From Ostrinia nubilalis (taxonomy: Eukaryota; Arthropoda; Insecta; Lepidoptera; Crambidae), in the NCBI RefSeq assembly GCF_963855985.1, contig NC_087112.1, forward strand, positions 5,520,501-5,584,500: 64,000 nucleotides of DNA, written 5' to 3'. Shown here one piece after another: positions 57,301 to 63,642 of this stretch (its first letter is position 1; every line of letters begins with the position of its first letter). The notes beneath the pieces were generated by a model that was not told where the DNA came from, did not search any database, and was given only the letters and a program-made list of their open reading frames with translations. The position numbers and the translations under genes are program-made.

Positions 57301-58873
57301 GGCGTCCAAGTAGCTAAAAAGTTTCGCAACACGTCTTTGTTACAATAATAGGGATGTTTCCTGGGTCAAAAAGCAAGAGTTTTAATTAGTCCGTCAGTTA
57401 ACTTATCAAAAAATACTCTACACGTATTTTTCACTTTTTCAAACTAATGAAAATTTAAAGAGATAAAGCGCGCCAAAGTTCATAAGAAGAGGCCCGTAAC
57501 GTCAATGCGTGCATAAAAGTGCGGAACTTCAACGCACCATAACTATGTAATTATTTGTTAGATTGACAAATAAAAATATACGTGTCCAATATTTTTTGAT
57601 ATTAAACATGACGGACTAAAAAATTTTTTTTAGGAAACTAGCCAACTTTTTGGCCACTGGGTGTCACGAACTATTTGGCGCTGACTGTACCACGGTGTAG
57701 CTTGATATACTGGCGACTGTAATGAGTAGTAGGAAAAATACAATAAATTACAGCATCTTAAAGCCCATTCTGATGTCACTACCACGTTGGTCATTCAGCA
57801 GCGCCTACGCGCCTTAGGACTTGGCGGTCACCACAGCAGACAACAATAGCAGAAAATAAAGCCTTTTTCTATTTTCATTAAATTTAATTTAAAACTGCCT
57901 CTTTCCGAAATGTTAGTTTATCTCATGCAGGGTCACGATTAGGCCTAGGCATAGTGCACATCGACCCATTGGGATTTTAAATGCTTCACTTTACCTTCAT
58001 TCCCAATCGTCCGCAAAAATCCTACCCATTATTTAATTTAAATCCCTGGGTGAGAAGGACCTATTCTTCTGGTACCAGATAAGTCGACCCCAGAAGACCC
58101 ATCCTTGTTCATAACGTCATGCTCCGAAATGTTAATCGAAATAATTTCAAAGTTCTATGATACACAAACGTCGGCGCAGCAAAGTAAATAAGCTTCTTAT
58201 CTAGCTGTTGCAACATCAATATGTTGTTTATTGTTCTGTCTACATGTGATAAAAATATGTTTCAAGTAGCATGCATCTTAATCTTCCTTTTCTAAAAATA
58301 AATATCTACGTAAATACTTAATCTATACTAATATTATAAATGCGAAAGTAACTCCAGTCTGTCTGTCTGTCTCTCTTTCACGCCTAAACCACTGAACCGA
58401 TTTTGATGAAATTTGGCAGGGACATAGTTTGAGTCCCGGGAAAGGACATAGGATAGTTTTTATCCCGGTTTTTGAAACAGGGACGCGCGCGATAAAGTTT
58501 TTCTGTGACACAAAATTCCACGCGGGCGAAGCCGCGGGCGGAAAGCTAGTAGGGAATAATATCAAAACAGTATAAATGGCATAGAATTAGTTTACTCTAT
58601 GTGTAAGTTTTAAAATCTCAATATTTCTTATAAGAATGCATTTCTACAAGCCCATAATAGCAAACGTTATGACCTACTAATACTAATGAGCACTGAAAAC
58701 ATGCAACTAGCTACCCCTGGGACGTTAAATTGTAATACTCAAGACTTTACAGGCAATTTTAATGTTAGTATAAATTCATTTAGATCAAAATCAACAGGGG
58801 GATTTAAAAATATGTCCTTTTACTTACCTTTAATTATCTCAGTGGACGATATTATAACATCGTTGTCATCCAT
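22583..58873 (-). CDS. Cdc14: Cdc14 dual-specificity protein phosphatase (7 coding exons)
   Basis: Serine/threonine-directed phosphatase of the Cdc14 family, which removes phosphate from Cdk-type Ser-Pro sites; animal members act in cytokinesis, DNA repair and cilia. Coding exons on the minus strand are 58828-58873, 47940-48199, 29006-29215, 27463-27781, 25227-25365, 24098-24263 and 22583-23554, all with GT/AG junctions and continuous phase, giving 703 residues. The N-terminal half-domain contains DRLYFATLK and [11 protein letters not shown]. The catalytic half contains [25 protein letters not shown] and the P-loop HCKAGLGRT, split across exons 4 and 5 (Cys about 277, Arg about 283), as expected for an active enzyme. 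The 323-residue tail is Ser/Thr/Lys-rich and probably disordered. Introns 1 (10.6 kb) and 2 (18.7 kb) are swollen by transposons. Exons 3-6 are each followed by truncated tandem copies. Confidence 0.96.
24055..24111 (-). repeat. Short tandem copy of Cdc14 exon 6 3' end and donor
   Basis: CGCTTACCTTATCAGTGGGCT occurs at 24055-24075 and 24091-24111. On the minus strand this is the exon 6 end CCCACTGATAAG followed by gtaagc, twice, 36 bases apart. Confidence 0.85.
24098..24263 (-). CDS. Cdc14: Cdc14 coding exon 6
   Basis: Acceptor tgttcccag, donor gtaagc. Encodes [16 protein letters not shown] to [11 protein letters not shown], residues about 325-380, the end of the catalytic core and the linker to the tail. 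The final 13-14 nt plus donor are repeated 36 bases downstream. Confidence 0.9.
24655..25226 (-). repeat. 139-bp tandem array of truncated Cdc14 exon 5
   Basis: Three near-identical 139-bp units have exon ends at 25088, 24949 and 24810, with partial units at about 24655-24760. Each carries about 93 nt of the exon's 3' part, the gtgagt donor and the first part of the intron with TGACGTCA. The acceptor side is missing. Identity between units is far higher than in the other arrays, so this is a recent expansion. Confidence 0.9.
25227..25365 (-). CDS. Cdc14: Cdc14 coding exon 5 (P-loop Arg)
   Basis: Acceptor gtctacag, donor gtgagt. Encodes [20 protein letters not shown] to QQWFLE. Completes the HCxxGxxR signature with Arg about 283. 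Its last two bases plus exon 6 make an Asn codon. An RTE-type fragment begins about 30 bases outside the acceptor. Confidence 0.93.
25395..25660 (+). repeat. RTE-type LINE 3' end, best-preserved copy
   Basis: Plus-strand frame gives [33 protein letters not shown] and [13 protein letters not shown] followed by stop, the C-terminus of lepidopteran RTE-clade reverse transcriptase proteins. It abuts Cdc14 exon 5 on the antisense strand. Confidence 0.85.
26350..27222 (-). repeat. Array of truncated copies of Cdc14 exon 4
   Basis: Copies at 27041-27222 and 26613-26788 retain the exon's last 176-182 nt (from [12 protein letters not shown] on), including the catalytic HC codons and a donor (gtaaga and gtacgg). 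A fragment near 26358-26460 is a third remnant. Period is 422-428 bases, and spacers share long stretches (ACTAGCTCTTGTGTTCTGCA). The lower copy has lost the Ser of KKSYDA by a 3-base deletion and changed other codons. Confidence 0.88.
26463..26525 (-). repeat. RTE-type LINE 3' fragment
   Basis: CGTTTTAGCCAAATAATGTC...GGACAAAGGCCTCC matches the same tail; inside the spacer of the exon 4 array. Confidence 0.65.
27463..27781 (-). CDS. Cdc14: Cdc14 coding exon 4 (parental copy; catalytic Cys)
   Basis: Acceptor ccgttccag, donor gtagga. Encodes [15 protein letters not shown] through [22 protein letters not shown] (general-acid loop region) and GAVAVHCK, with the nucleophilic Cys at about residue 277. 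It ends one base into the Ala codon completed by exon 5. Confidence 0.94.
28060..28932 (-). repeat. Array of truncated copies of Cdc14 exon 3
   Basis: Copies occupy 28747-28932 (about 186 nt of the exon), 28564-28676, 28382-28494 and 28199-28311 (each 113 nt), plus a decayed piece near 28060-28130. Each keeps the exon 3' end and a GT donor, with donors alternating gtagga, gtaaga, gtagga, gtaaga. Spacers repeat every second unit, so there is a higher-order period near 363-365 bases. None keeps the acceptor. Confidence 0.88.
29006..29215 (-). CDS. Cdc14: Cdc14 coding exon 3 (parental full-length copy)
   Basis: Acceptor ttccag, 70 codons from [15 protein letters not shown] to DADQYLFYE, donor gtagga. 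Residues about 103-172. It is the only copy in its array with the exon's 5' end and acceptor, and it lies furthest upstream in the sense of transcription. Confidence 0.92.
29368..29561. mobile_element. Same MITE family, copy 3 (inverted orientation)
   Basis: Ends ACACCTGTATTCACAAACGA and GAATACGGGTGT. The internal part contains the reverse complement of the family's ACCAATCACAGAGCTCTATT core. About 194 bp, directly upstream of Cdc14 exon 3. Confidence 0.75.
30233..30390 (-). repeat. Possible LINE 3'-tail fragment
   Basis: AAATCAAATCAAATAATTTTATTTGCAGAAC style sequence, read on the minus strand, resembles 3' ends common among lepidopteran non-LTR elements. No protein evidence. Confidence 0.3.
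31439..31552. mobile_element. Palindromic MITE
   Basis: Left arm CTTACCTCTTTATTACAAAA and right arm ending TTTTTTGTAGTAAG are imperfect inverse copies, with inner arms sharing AAACTAGTTTAAA and its partner. No coding content. Confidence 0.65.
32011..32100. mobile_element. Same MITE family, partial copy 2
   Basis: ACGCTCGTTTTCACAAACAT and the internal ACACGAACCAATCACAGAGC match copy 1; the right end is not clear. Confidence 0.65.
32182..32321. mobile_element. MITE (CGCCCGTATTCACAAAC family), copy 1
   Basis: Inverted ends CGCCCGTATTCACAAAC and GTTTGTGAATACGGGCG with TTA on both sides (32179-32181, 32322-32324), as for PIF/Harbinger-type elements. 140 bp, no coding capacity. It lies 16 bp from the mariner end. 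Confidence 0.85.
32338..33157 (-). mobile_element. Internally deleted mariner-type transposon
   Basis: Terminal inverted repeats of about 30 bp (outer end CGAGnGSSGGCTGA, inner part AATTTCGCGGCC) are flanked by TA at 32336-32337 and 33158-33159, the target of the Tc1/mariner superfamily. At 820 bp it is shorter than the usual 1.3 kb. Transposase pieces remain on the minus strand: an N-terminal part with [16 protein letters not shown] (about 32790-32870) and a C-terminal part with [10 protein letters not shown] (about 32590-32640), with the middle lost and frames broken. Confidence 0.88.
33352..33544 (-). repeat. 3' LTR of Gypsy element
   Basis: 193 bp, TG...CA ended and identical to the LTR at 38316-38508. 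It includes imperfect CATT repeats around 33481-33510. Confidence 0.95.
34038..38177 (-). CDS. Gag-Pol polyprotein of Ty3/Gypsy element
   Basis: A single 1,379-codon frame with no gag/pol frameshift. Gag ends with two CCHC zinc knuckles (residues about 269-304). An aspartic protease core VDSGSD lies near 399-404. Reverse transcriptase shows VCVDYRKIN and FIDD (about 707-710), followed by RNase H ([12 protein letters not shown]). Integrase has an HHCC zinc finger (HSIGHF to CIPC) and Asp/Asp/Glu positions around [15 protein letters not shown] and NGQVERVHR. Domain order PR-RT-RH-IN is that of Ty3/Gypsy. There is no envelope ORF. An Asp run near residues 23-28 is encoded by a GAC-type repeat. 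Confidence 0.95.
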   Translation of the reverse strand: MATKRTLDFLLRRVSGDFLTIKDDDDDDECKEEPVSSRSSETDHEYDHAHDGYDDYNDHQTTISKQTTTPSKMNSGAVNLMFVEEAIPKFCGTDKTYSVSRWAQEIEDNTEIFGLTSTQQLLIARRSLTGTAATWLRSEKPFKTYDDLKTALTREFPDTTNTKEIHELMASRKKRKDEKCYDYMLDMKAIGKKGKLADYVAIQYIIEGIVDSESNKIMLYGVKTYSELKEKLQMYEAFKEKSRNNYAANRRQEERNRNATPRRGPSVRCFNCGEWDHTSSACPHRSKGLKCFRCNSYGHIAAQCNSNDVNISASAKVKRPAGGADDGGNRSHLRDGREMSAKQYCVSTNGGAGAIVYDGMTATLTDDRKMASGTQNCVEKVNNNLKTLVIQGLTFQSLVDSGSDVNLITCKVFFTLGITKFTQENVMFTGLGKKQVSSFGKFTAPIEVDDHKFQCLFHIIPDDVIPYDVILGQEFLRDVIVVMNKGSIKVFSPAESNSDDWLGQISCVVGYESPCYASNPQVRQEVDDLVNSYVPVQSKEAPIEMKIILKDDIPVAQRPRRLSVMETKEVDNQIGEWLNDGIIRPSFSEYASPLVLVKKKDGGVRVCVDYRKINSKIVKDEFPLPVIEDHIDKLAHTKVFSKIDLKNAFFHLNISEDSIKYTSFVTPSGQYEFLKAPFGLSICPKYFTRFINIIFRDLISKGFLLIFIDDLLILSDSYQQGLERLREVLKVASEYGLVINWKKCELLTTKVEYLGHVIENGQVTPTPDKIKAVANYPEPKTLKQLHSFIGLTSYFRKYIENFALIAAPLTTLLRKDQHFEFTEKEREAFHILKQKLCEKPVLKIYNPEAPTELHTDASMHAHAAILMQLCPDDGKMHPVYYSSCKTTDSEKKYTSYELEALAVVQGVKKFRKYLLGIPFKIVTDCAAFEMTLKKKDLVTRVARWVLLLQEYDYTVEHRPGTKMRHVDALSRVQYFTGMITRQLHERIKRAQENDEGLKAIIEVSKKEPYLDYFIENDLLYKTQQKLLVIPKDMETEIISKAHSIGHFGKRKMIDYISKDYYIKDLTKKIEDFILTCIPCILATKKEGKQEGFLNPIHKEGIPLSTLHIDHIGPFTETKKQYNYILTVIDAFTKFVWIYPVKSTTTKETLDKLKIHQQCFGNPSRIISDRGTAFTSNDFKDYCDAENIQHVTITTGVPRGNGQVERVHRVMVSVLTKLCIEEPGHWYKHVSKLQRALNCTYQRSISTTPFELMIGTKMKMKEDAQIIELLEKENHEEFIKQREDLRDAAKIQILKIQEENMRSYNRKRKQSKKYQVGDLVAIKRTQFGTHSKLKSKFLGPYKVVSIKGRDRYDVSKLHSMVEGPHKTSSSADFMKPWPEP
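38291..38308 (-). promoter_or_regulatory. Primer-binding site, tRNA-Pro type
   Basis: Minus strand reads TGGGGGCTCGTCCGGGAT, complementary to the 3' end of tRNA-Pro (TGG pairs with CCA). This is the site sequence known from murine leukaemia-type retroviruses. A 7-base spacer separates it from the LTR. Confidence 0.8.
38316..38508 (-). repeat. 5' LTR of Gypsy element
   Basis: 193 bp. In element orientation it precedes the primer-binding site and the ORF. Flanked outside by TCAT. Confidence 0.95.
39974..40188 (-). mobile_element. Short non-autonomous Helitron
   Basis: On the minus strand it starts TCTATACTAATATTATAAAG and ends GGGCACAGCTAG, inserted between A and T with no target duplication, as Helitrons do. 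215 bp, no coding capacity. Confidence 0.8.
40291..41087. mobile_element. Inverted-repeat element, copy A (uninterrupted)
   Basis: Ends CAATTGAGAATGTTAC and GTGAACATTCTTCATTG are inverse matches, and TCGG flanks both sides (40287-40290, 41088-41091). The 797-bp body is repeated at 43333-43999 plus 46873-47006, where a fold-back element splits it. No transposase seen, so non-autonomous. Confidence 0.75.
45439..45580. mobile_element. Small MITE inside the fold-back element
   Basis: Inverted ends CTGAACTGTCC and GGACAGTTCAG, with weaker inner symmetry around GCGCTACC / GGTGGCGC. About 142 bp. Confidence 0.65.
45597..46078. mobile_element. 482-bp inverted-repeat element inside the fold-back element
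   Basis: 28-bp arms at 45597-45624 and 46051-46078 differ at one base (GTACAGTCGCGGAATGAAAA versus GTACAGTCACGG...). No coding capacity recognised. Confidence 0.8.
47940..48199 (-). CDS. Cdc14: Cdc14 coding exon 2
   Basis: Acceptor tttcccag, donor gtaaag. Encodes DRLYFATLK to IGCYQ, residues about 16-102, the N-terminal substrate-recognition half of Cdc14 with the conserved FYFDFGP and AAYLIG segments. Unlike exons 3-6, no truncated copy was found next to it. Confidence 0.93.
48351..48470. mobile_element. MITE in Cdc14 intron 1
   Basis: Left arm GTTCAGACTAGCATAAAAAC...CTTACAGAAGTTGACCTCCG pairs with the right arm CGGAAGTAAACTTCTGCG...ATTGCTAGTCTAAAC. Confidence 0.7.
49993..50113. mobile_element. 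MITE with GGYTACTCCG ends
   Basis: Inverted ends GGCTACTCCGGAACGCTGTT and its imperfect complement ending TTTTTCGGAGTAACC, 121 bp. Confidence 0.7.
54241..54398. repeat. TG/CA microsatellite with GAGT interruptions
   Basis: A long uninterrupted GT run from about 54272 to 54350, bordered by GAGTGAGT and GTATGTGT variants. It sits in the 3' untranslated part of the LINE, so it may be element-borne. Confidence 0.9.
54427..57150 (-). CDS. Endonuclease remnant and reverse transcriptase of the LINE
   Basis: Open for about 900 codons. [14 protein letters not shown] and IIAGDININ belong to the APE-type endonuclease C-terminal half. The reverse transcriptase shows [62 protein letters not shown] and [10 protein letters not shown] (catalytic YADD). 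The C-terminal part has [12 protein letters not shown]. This order is that of jockey-superfamily elements; the precise clade is not resolved. No stop or frameshift interrupts the RT, so truncation is 5' only. Confidence 0.9.
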   Translation of the reverse strand, partial: VQRLTFTKSQLNQNDGVVVYINNNLKHKVTEIQLAQASCLQLQILNQTILCIYRSPSNVNADGFVDSLGAHLETINSSKCIIIAGDININIASKSIEPPHEQKNRMSYMNMLSVYGILAGHTIPTREKNCLDHFMVKIDRTNFCATIAVLQTSITDHYTTFLTIGKIKNHQTASKTTSIINYEAAIKDLKSKNLTELLYCTDPNLVIDGLIFKLTETIKDNTIIKKIPKKQRNIKPWITPGILRCIRNRNKLQKKTKDEPHNDIHKITYIRYRNYCNNLIKKLKRQYERELLSKSINNNKLLWKNIKNITHTSKCNSNNSELINVKSSPTASADFVNDFFAHIGEQLAKRVQTSDDERNTYLRDLPSQPNSFVLLDTDQDEVSSILMSLKSSSAPGWDNIPTNFLKHIRSHVVPIITHFANLCFNKGIFPSSLKKSIITPVYKAGNRDSVTNYRPISVLPAISKIIEKLLNSRLLNYLNKYNILSSCQYGFRPGKSTEDAVSAMSSLVVEQLDNNKKCITVFLDLQKAFDTVSIPILVRKLEAVGLKGTSLDLFKDYLSDRRQRVKLDTYTSGDVVVSYGVPQGSVLGPTLFLVYINDLCTMNIKHANIFSYADDTAVVFSADSWDAVKSNAESGLELISRWLRNNLLTLNTAKTNYICYSIYSNKQPSDDLSIKIHNCNAVDADRLNCSCPKIQRVEQTKYLGVYVDQRLSWYPHLEHVISRVRKLTWIFKTLRYVVPGTAVDLLSSNRDLFTEIYISLVQSVLTYCVPIWGGAAKTRFIDVERAQRSLIKVMYFKKIRFPTQILYQISGLLSVRKLYVLHTVLRKHKSMPYNPDFTNRRRKDIVAHAPRFKTFFAKKQYDRRSVYLYNLLNKEINIYDKNYFECKKLLMKWLKPKSYDDIETILN
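57166..58827. other. Cdc14 intron 1, part next to exon 1
   Basis: A Helitron-type element (58322-58549) and otherwise unassigned sequence; no coding exon recognised. Confidence 0.6.
58322..58549 (+). mobile_element. Short non-autonomous Helitron
   Basis: Starts TCTATACTAATATTATAAAT, contains CTGTCTGTCTGTCTC and GATTTTGATGAAATTTGGCA, has a GC-rich hairpin (CGCGGGCGAAGCCGCGGGCG) and ends GGAAAGCTAG. Inserted between A (58321) and T (58550). Classic lepidopteran Helitron layout. Confidence 0.9.
58828..58873 (-). CDS. Cdc14: Cdc14 coding exon 1 (start codon)
   Basis: ATG at 58873-58871 opens [15 protein letters not shown], then one base before donor gtaagt. Joining to 48199 gives [12 protein letters not shown], matching the conserved Cdc14 start ([12 protein letters not shown] in human CDC14A). 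This junction is why such a short exon is accepted. No in-frame upstream ATG is evident. Confidence 0.88.
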
Positions 58874-60868
58874 TCTCGCTTTGTAGCACAGGAATGCTGA
58901 TGATTTCTTTATTTTGACGGTTTTTAAAAAGTGTCTCGAACTTTGGTTTCGATGCTCACTTTAATTTGATTTTGAAATCGTTCTTATTACTGCAACCATG
59001 TTGATTAATTTTGGATAACTTCTGAGGGCTTGAGTTAAGTACCTGGAACATATTTTTGCGTAAATCAAAATTTTATTCATGATCACAATGTTATCAGTGA
59101 TTAAATTAAGTCATTAAACTTTTTATCAATGACAAACCACTTTATTAATATTCTTAAATACAAGAAATTCTAGTAAATCAGTAAACACACTTGAGTGACT
59201 TTGATTTTACTTTTTATTTTGAAAACATCGTACTGCAGTAATAAATAGTAAGTTATATTTAATGCCAGAGTTCAGAAACCTGTGCTATTACTGCAAAGTT
59301 TATTGTGCTGTAAACAATTTCCTTTATATTTTACAAAAAGTTTGTATCATTATTACATTCTTACATGATTCTTAAATATTTCTAATTAGATTCTATCATG
59401 AATGAACAAAATGGTTCCATTTAAAAATAAATTTGCTTGTTACATTCTGATGTAGGAGATGTAATGTTAGTCGTTGAAAAGGTATATATTTATTCACAAT
59501 CAGTTAAACTGTTCAGTTGGACCAACATAAATCCAACAACTGTGTAAGTTACACAGTTTTTGTATGTATGTTAGTCCAACTTAAATTGAAATTCCTTGCA
59601 CATGGTCAATTTTTAGATGCATGCGAGTTCAACTGACGGTGAATGTCTAGCTTTACAGTGATAAACTTTAATAATTGTCAGACCATGCATTTTATAGAAA
59701 CACATGTGACTAACTTGAGTCAGCAATCATAATATTATCAATGTTTTAGGTTTATTTACTGAGCAAAGTGTTGTGAGTTAAACAGTTAAGTGTGACCACA
59801 TGGGTAACATTCCTAATATGCACACCTGTTAGAAAGTGGACATAATCCTGCAAGACTTGCTCAGATATTTTAATTACTTCTGTCAGACTTTAGACTTAAT
59901 GTAGCTAAGGCATTTCAGTTAAAATTTTATTATAAAATTTTTTCAATGTAGCAAAAGAAGTTGCCTAAGTTTTTTATTTATAAATAAATAAAAAGGACTC
60001 ACCAGAAAGACAGATTGAATGAAGAACTCCAAATGTTGATTGAAATACAGTAACCTTGACTCTTAGTGCAAACAACCAATTTAATAGCAAATTACACGGT
60101 AACACTTCTCAGCACCCACTAAGTTTGATAAAACTACACAGTTTTAATAAAAAGTAACTTTTACTTGTGAACAGACATGCACAGCATTGAATAACAAGTC
60201 GGAAGTGTTAGGATTTCGTCTAGTTTCGTTCTCATCGTAGTGTTTTGTGTCCGACGACGCAATTCGAAGTGGCGGCGCGTAGGAGTCTCTTTATTAACGG
60301 CGTGGGTCGATTTCTTTACTTGAAGATAAGGTCAGCTCTCCTCATACCGAAACTGTGAAGCCTCCGTCGCACGAAATGGAATTTGCATTCTACTTCAGCG
60401 CTTCCAATAAGCATCTGCGGCACTCAACGCGCGGGCACGGCACAGGCTTCAAGGAGACTCGAATTCAGTAAAATGTAAACAGAAGCACCGGGTGTGACAA
60501 TGCATCACAAATCAAAGTCCCATTTGTTGCAAAGATACAAGGTCGCCGAACCACTTTCAGCCTGAATGCATTGTATCTCCTCTCCATTTACAGTATGACG
60601 TTTCGCTTTATTTTATTCACCGGAGCCGTTGGGAAGTCAAACACGAAGGCAAACTCGTTTTCTTTCAAGTTGGATTTTCACAGATTTACTCAGATTTGCG
60701 CACAATAAACTGTCACTCAAATGTCAGTCACAGAGCGACATCTATAATAAAATGCGACCAACATAGTCGAAGGAGGGCGCTGGTCTACGCCTTTCTTCCA
60801 TTTATCTTAATTTTTAAAGCAATACCTTATTATTCAAGTGGTTTGAGTCTCTTTTAATAAAATGAAAA

Positions 60869-62153
60869 TGAGTATTTCTCAAAAAAAATGTACGTAACGA
60901 AACGGTAGTAACGAAATAGTAAGGCCATAAGGCTTGTTATACATTGGCGAAATATTGTGAATGCTCTTCATTTATTCAATTCGAAATATTTGTAAGTATG
61001 CACCCAAATACGGGGTAATATTAAGGGGTTAGAAATAAAATAAGGGAGTAATCATTCATACTATTTTAATAAAATTATTTTTGTTCCATCATGTTTATCC
61101 ATTTTGAGTCGTTCTCTGTAAGCTTTTTGCCTTTCGGCATTGGTTTTTGGCGGCATTCCTAAAAAAACAGAAGAAGTAATCACATAAAAACGTAATCTAA
61201 ATGATTTGATAATTTTTTGCTGGTGGCACTTCTGTAAAGCAGATAGTATCCAATCCTTTTGTTATTAACGCTCTATATTTTTTGAAATAAATTAAGTAGT
61301 GAATATTACTATGCTTAGTCAGGTAATAACAGTATACACTCAGCATTATGTTGTACTTTTTCGTAACGTAACGAAATTCGTAAAAAACGTAACGAAATAT
61401 TAGACAAAATGAGATCAGAAACAAGTATTTTTTTGATAAAATTTGTTACAGCAAATATAAAAGCTTACTAAATGTTCGTACCACACGTATTACAAAAAAT
61501 GGTTAAACGAAGACTTACCGTTCTATATAAAATCGCTGATTTTACTGCCTGTTACGAAAAAGTAATCCCACAAAACACACACGTTTTCACTAATTTTCGC
61601 GATAGATGTAATGGCGGAGACGTCAGGCCAACAGCCATTCAGAGTGCAGCTATTGTTGTCCGTGTAAAATAAATACGAAATTGTTCAGAAACCATGGGAA
61701 AGTAGAAATAAATCGTAACTAAAGAGTAAATAACGAAATAGTAAATGAGAGCGACTCATTTTGTTTTTTTGCTTTAAATTGCCAATTCATTATGACACCC
61801 CATAGAAAATCAATTTGATACAGAAACTGCGATTACTGTAGAACGATAATACAAAGAAATTTACAATAATTTAGTTACGTATCGCATTTTATGAAACAAA
61901 AATACATGAAAAAGCTAGGGTGGCAAACAGGTTTTTGTATGAAAGGTAAAAAAGGACTATTTTTAAAATATCTAAATATTTGGTAATAAGTAGGATTATA
62001 GCTATAATTCTTCGTTATCTTAAAGATTAATATTCATACTTCAAAATTGTGTGTGTGTTTTTTTTGTGTGATGATTTATAAATATAAAACTTTTGAACTG
62101 TTTCAAAGCACACTTTTTTTTTCAAAATGTACATTTTTTTTGAGAAATACTCA
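60869..62153. mobile_element. 1.3-kb inverted-repeat element with GTAACGAAA motifs
   Basis: 25-bp perfect inverted ends at 60869-60893 and 62129-62153 (TGAGTATTTCTCAAAAAAAA then TGTAC). The interior has several GTAACGAAA-type motifs (about 60893, 60909, 61374, 61388) and a short minus-strand peptide reading. Structure says DNA transposon; superfamily unknown. Confidence 0.65.
61068..61160 (-). pseudogene. Short TE-linked reading MPPKTNAERQKAYRERL
   Basis: A minus-strand ATG just after ttttttag gives MPPKTNAERQKAYRERLK, then about 13 more residues and a stop. Peptides of the type P-K-T-N-A-E-R-Q-x-x-Y-R-x-R-L start many uncharacterised, probably transposon-associated arthropod proteins. This is recalled, not searched. 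Likely the decayed N-terminus of such a protein. Confidence 0.4.
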
Positions 62154-62487
62154 AATGAGAAAACAAATTTTTTAACGTTCAAATTGCATGTTTATTCATT
62201 TATTTAGCAAAAAAAATATTTAGTTCCATTTTCTGCCATAAGTTGGTCGCGGTCATAATGTTCATTATTTCAGACCGAAAAAAGTCTATATTGTCTATCG
62301 ATGATGTGGGTGAAAGTTTCAGTTTCTGTAACTAGATGGCGCTGTATAACTAGCTAGTTTTACGATAGATGGCGTTGTATAATTGAATTAGAAAATGGAA
62401 ATAAAATAAAAACGCCTTAAAATGTAGATAAATGAATTAGATTATATTTATTTATAAGTAATATATTACATTCAGTAAAATAACGAA

Positions 62488-63642
62488 TTAATTAATTGAC
62501 AGTGACAATTGTTTATTAACTTCTTTACATCTTTCTTCAGCCGCCTTTACAGCACCAATTACAGCTGCTCGGAACCCTGAAATTAAAACATAAATATTGT
62601 AAAACCAAGAACTGTTAAATAACTTTCCTTAGTACACTTGCCAGTGTTTATTTTAAATAAGGTAGCCAACAAGATATTATATAGTTTTACGCACCGTTCT
62701 TTTCCAAATGATAAGTGCCTTCAGCTGTAGATCCTGCTGGGCTTGTCACATTGTCTTTCATGGCAGCTGGGTGTCCTCCACTCTTGAGCATGGTTGCTGA
62801 GCCCAGGGTCGTCTGAGTAGCCAATCTTAACGCCAGGTCACGTGGTAAGCCACACCTTACTCCACCATCAGCTAGAGATTCTATTAGCATGTACACCTGT
62901 AATACATAATTGAAGGAGTTTGACTATTATTAGAAATATATTCAAAGCAGAAAATGTTTAGCCACACTTCAACTTCATCGACTTTCGCTTCAGATAATCA
63001 AATAGAAATGCTTACATAAGCTGGTCCGCTACCACTAAGGGCTGTAACAGCATCCATCTGGTATTCTGGTACTTCATCACAAGTGCCCACAGCTTGGAAC
63101 AGTTTCCTAGCCAGTTTAACATCTTCATCGGTAGTGATAGAGCCCCGGCATAGAGCTGCAGCACCTTCTTTGACCAACGCTGGAGTATTTGGCATGACGC
63201 GAATCACTCGCGCTGTTGGTGGAAGGACCTAGAATTAAAGTTGAGTTGGATTAGATTAAAGTATTAAACAGAACCATTGTATTTTACCCGTAAGGCAACA
63301 TTGACTGTGGAATTATCTTATCTATTTATTAGGCCCCAATGATAAATTTTATGGGTTCATTGACATAACCATCACAATTTTTTAAAAATAGGACACACCA
63401 ATGAGCAGTACAAAAGTTTTGGTATATAACATGGTGAACCCTGCAAAAAATTGACCTACCTTTTCTATACTGGCAGTAGATACCCCCATAGCAACAGATA
63501 TGAAAAGTTTGTTGTTTGAGGCCTTCAGGTCCTTGACTTCCTTTAAGGCTTTGCCCACCACGTCTGGTTTCACAGAGACGATCACCACATCAGACCGTTC
63601 TACTACTGGCTTGTTGTCAGTTACTGCTGTTGCTCCAAGACC
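62488..63642 (-). CDS. P5cr: Pyrroline-5-carboxylate reductase, C-terminal four exons
   Basis: Catalyses NAD(P)H-dependent reduction of pyrroline-5-carboxylate to proline. Exons on the minus strand are 63460-63642, 63016-63228, 62695-62896 and 62488-62576 (TAA), in phase. Motifs are DVVIVSVKPDVV and FISVAMGVS (end of the Rossmann domain), VIRVMPNTPALV (cofactor/substrate loop), TALSGSGPAY (active-site signature), and LADGGVRCGLPRDLA with TAEGTYHLEKNGFRAAV in the helical dimerisation domain. About 228 residues are present. The first 45 or so, with the GxGxxA nucleotide-binding loop, lie beyond base 64000. No damage seen. Insects often have two P5CR paralogues, and which this is cannot be told. 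Confidence 0.95.

Larger units (their letters stand above)
58874..62487. other. Upstream flank of Cdc14 / downstream flank of P5CR
   Basis: Between two genes in the same orientation. A GC-richer patch at about 60190-60450 could be the Cdc14 promoter. A minus-strand CTG|GTGAGT at about 60000 could be the donor of a 5' untranslated exon (inference). Also holds the inverted-repeat element at 60869-62153. Confidence 0.45.

Noticed and set aside
61472..61672. 66-codon plus-strand ORF
   Set aside because: No recognisable domain and inside an inverted-repeat element; not supportable as a gene.
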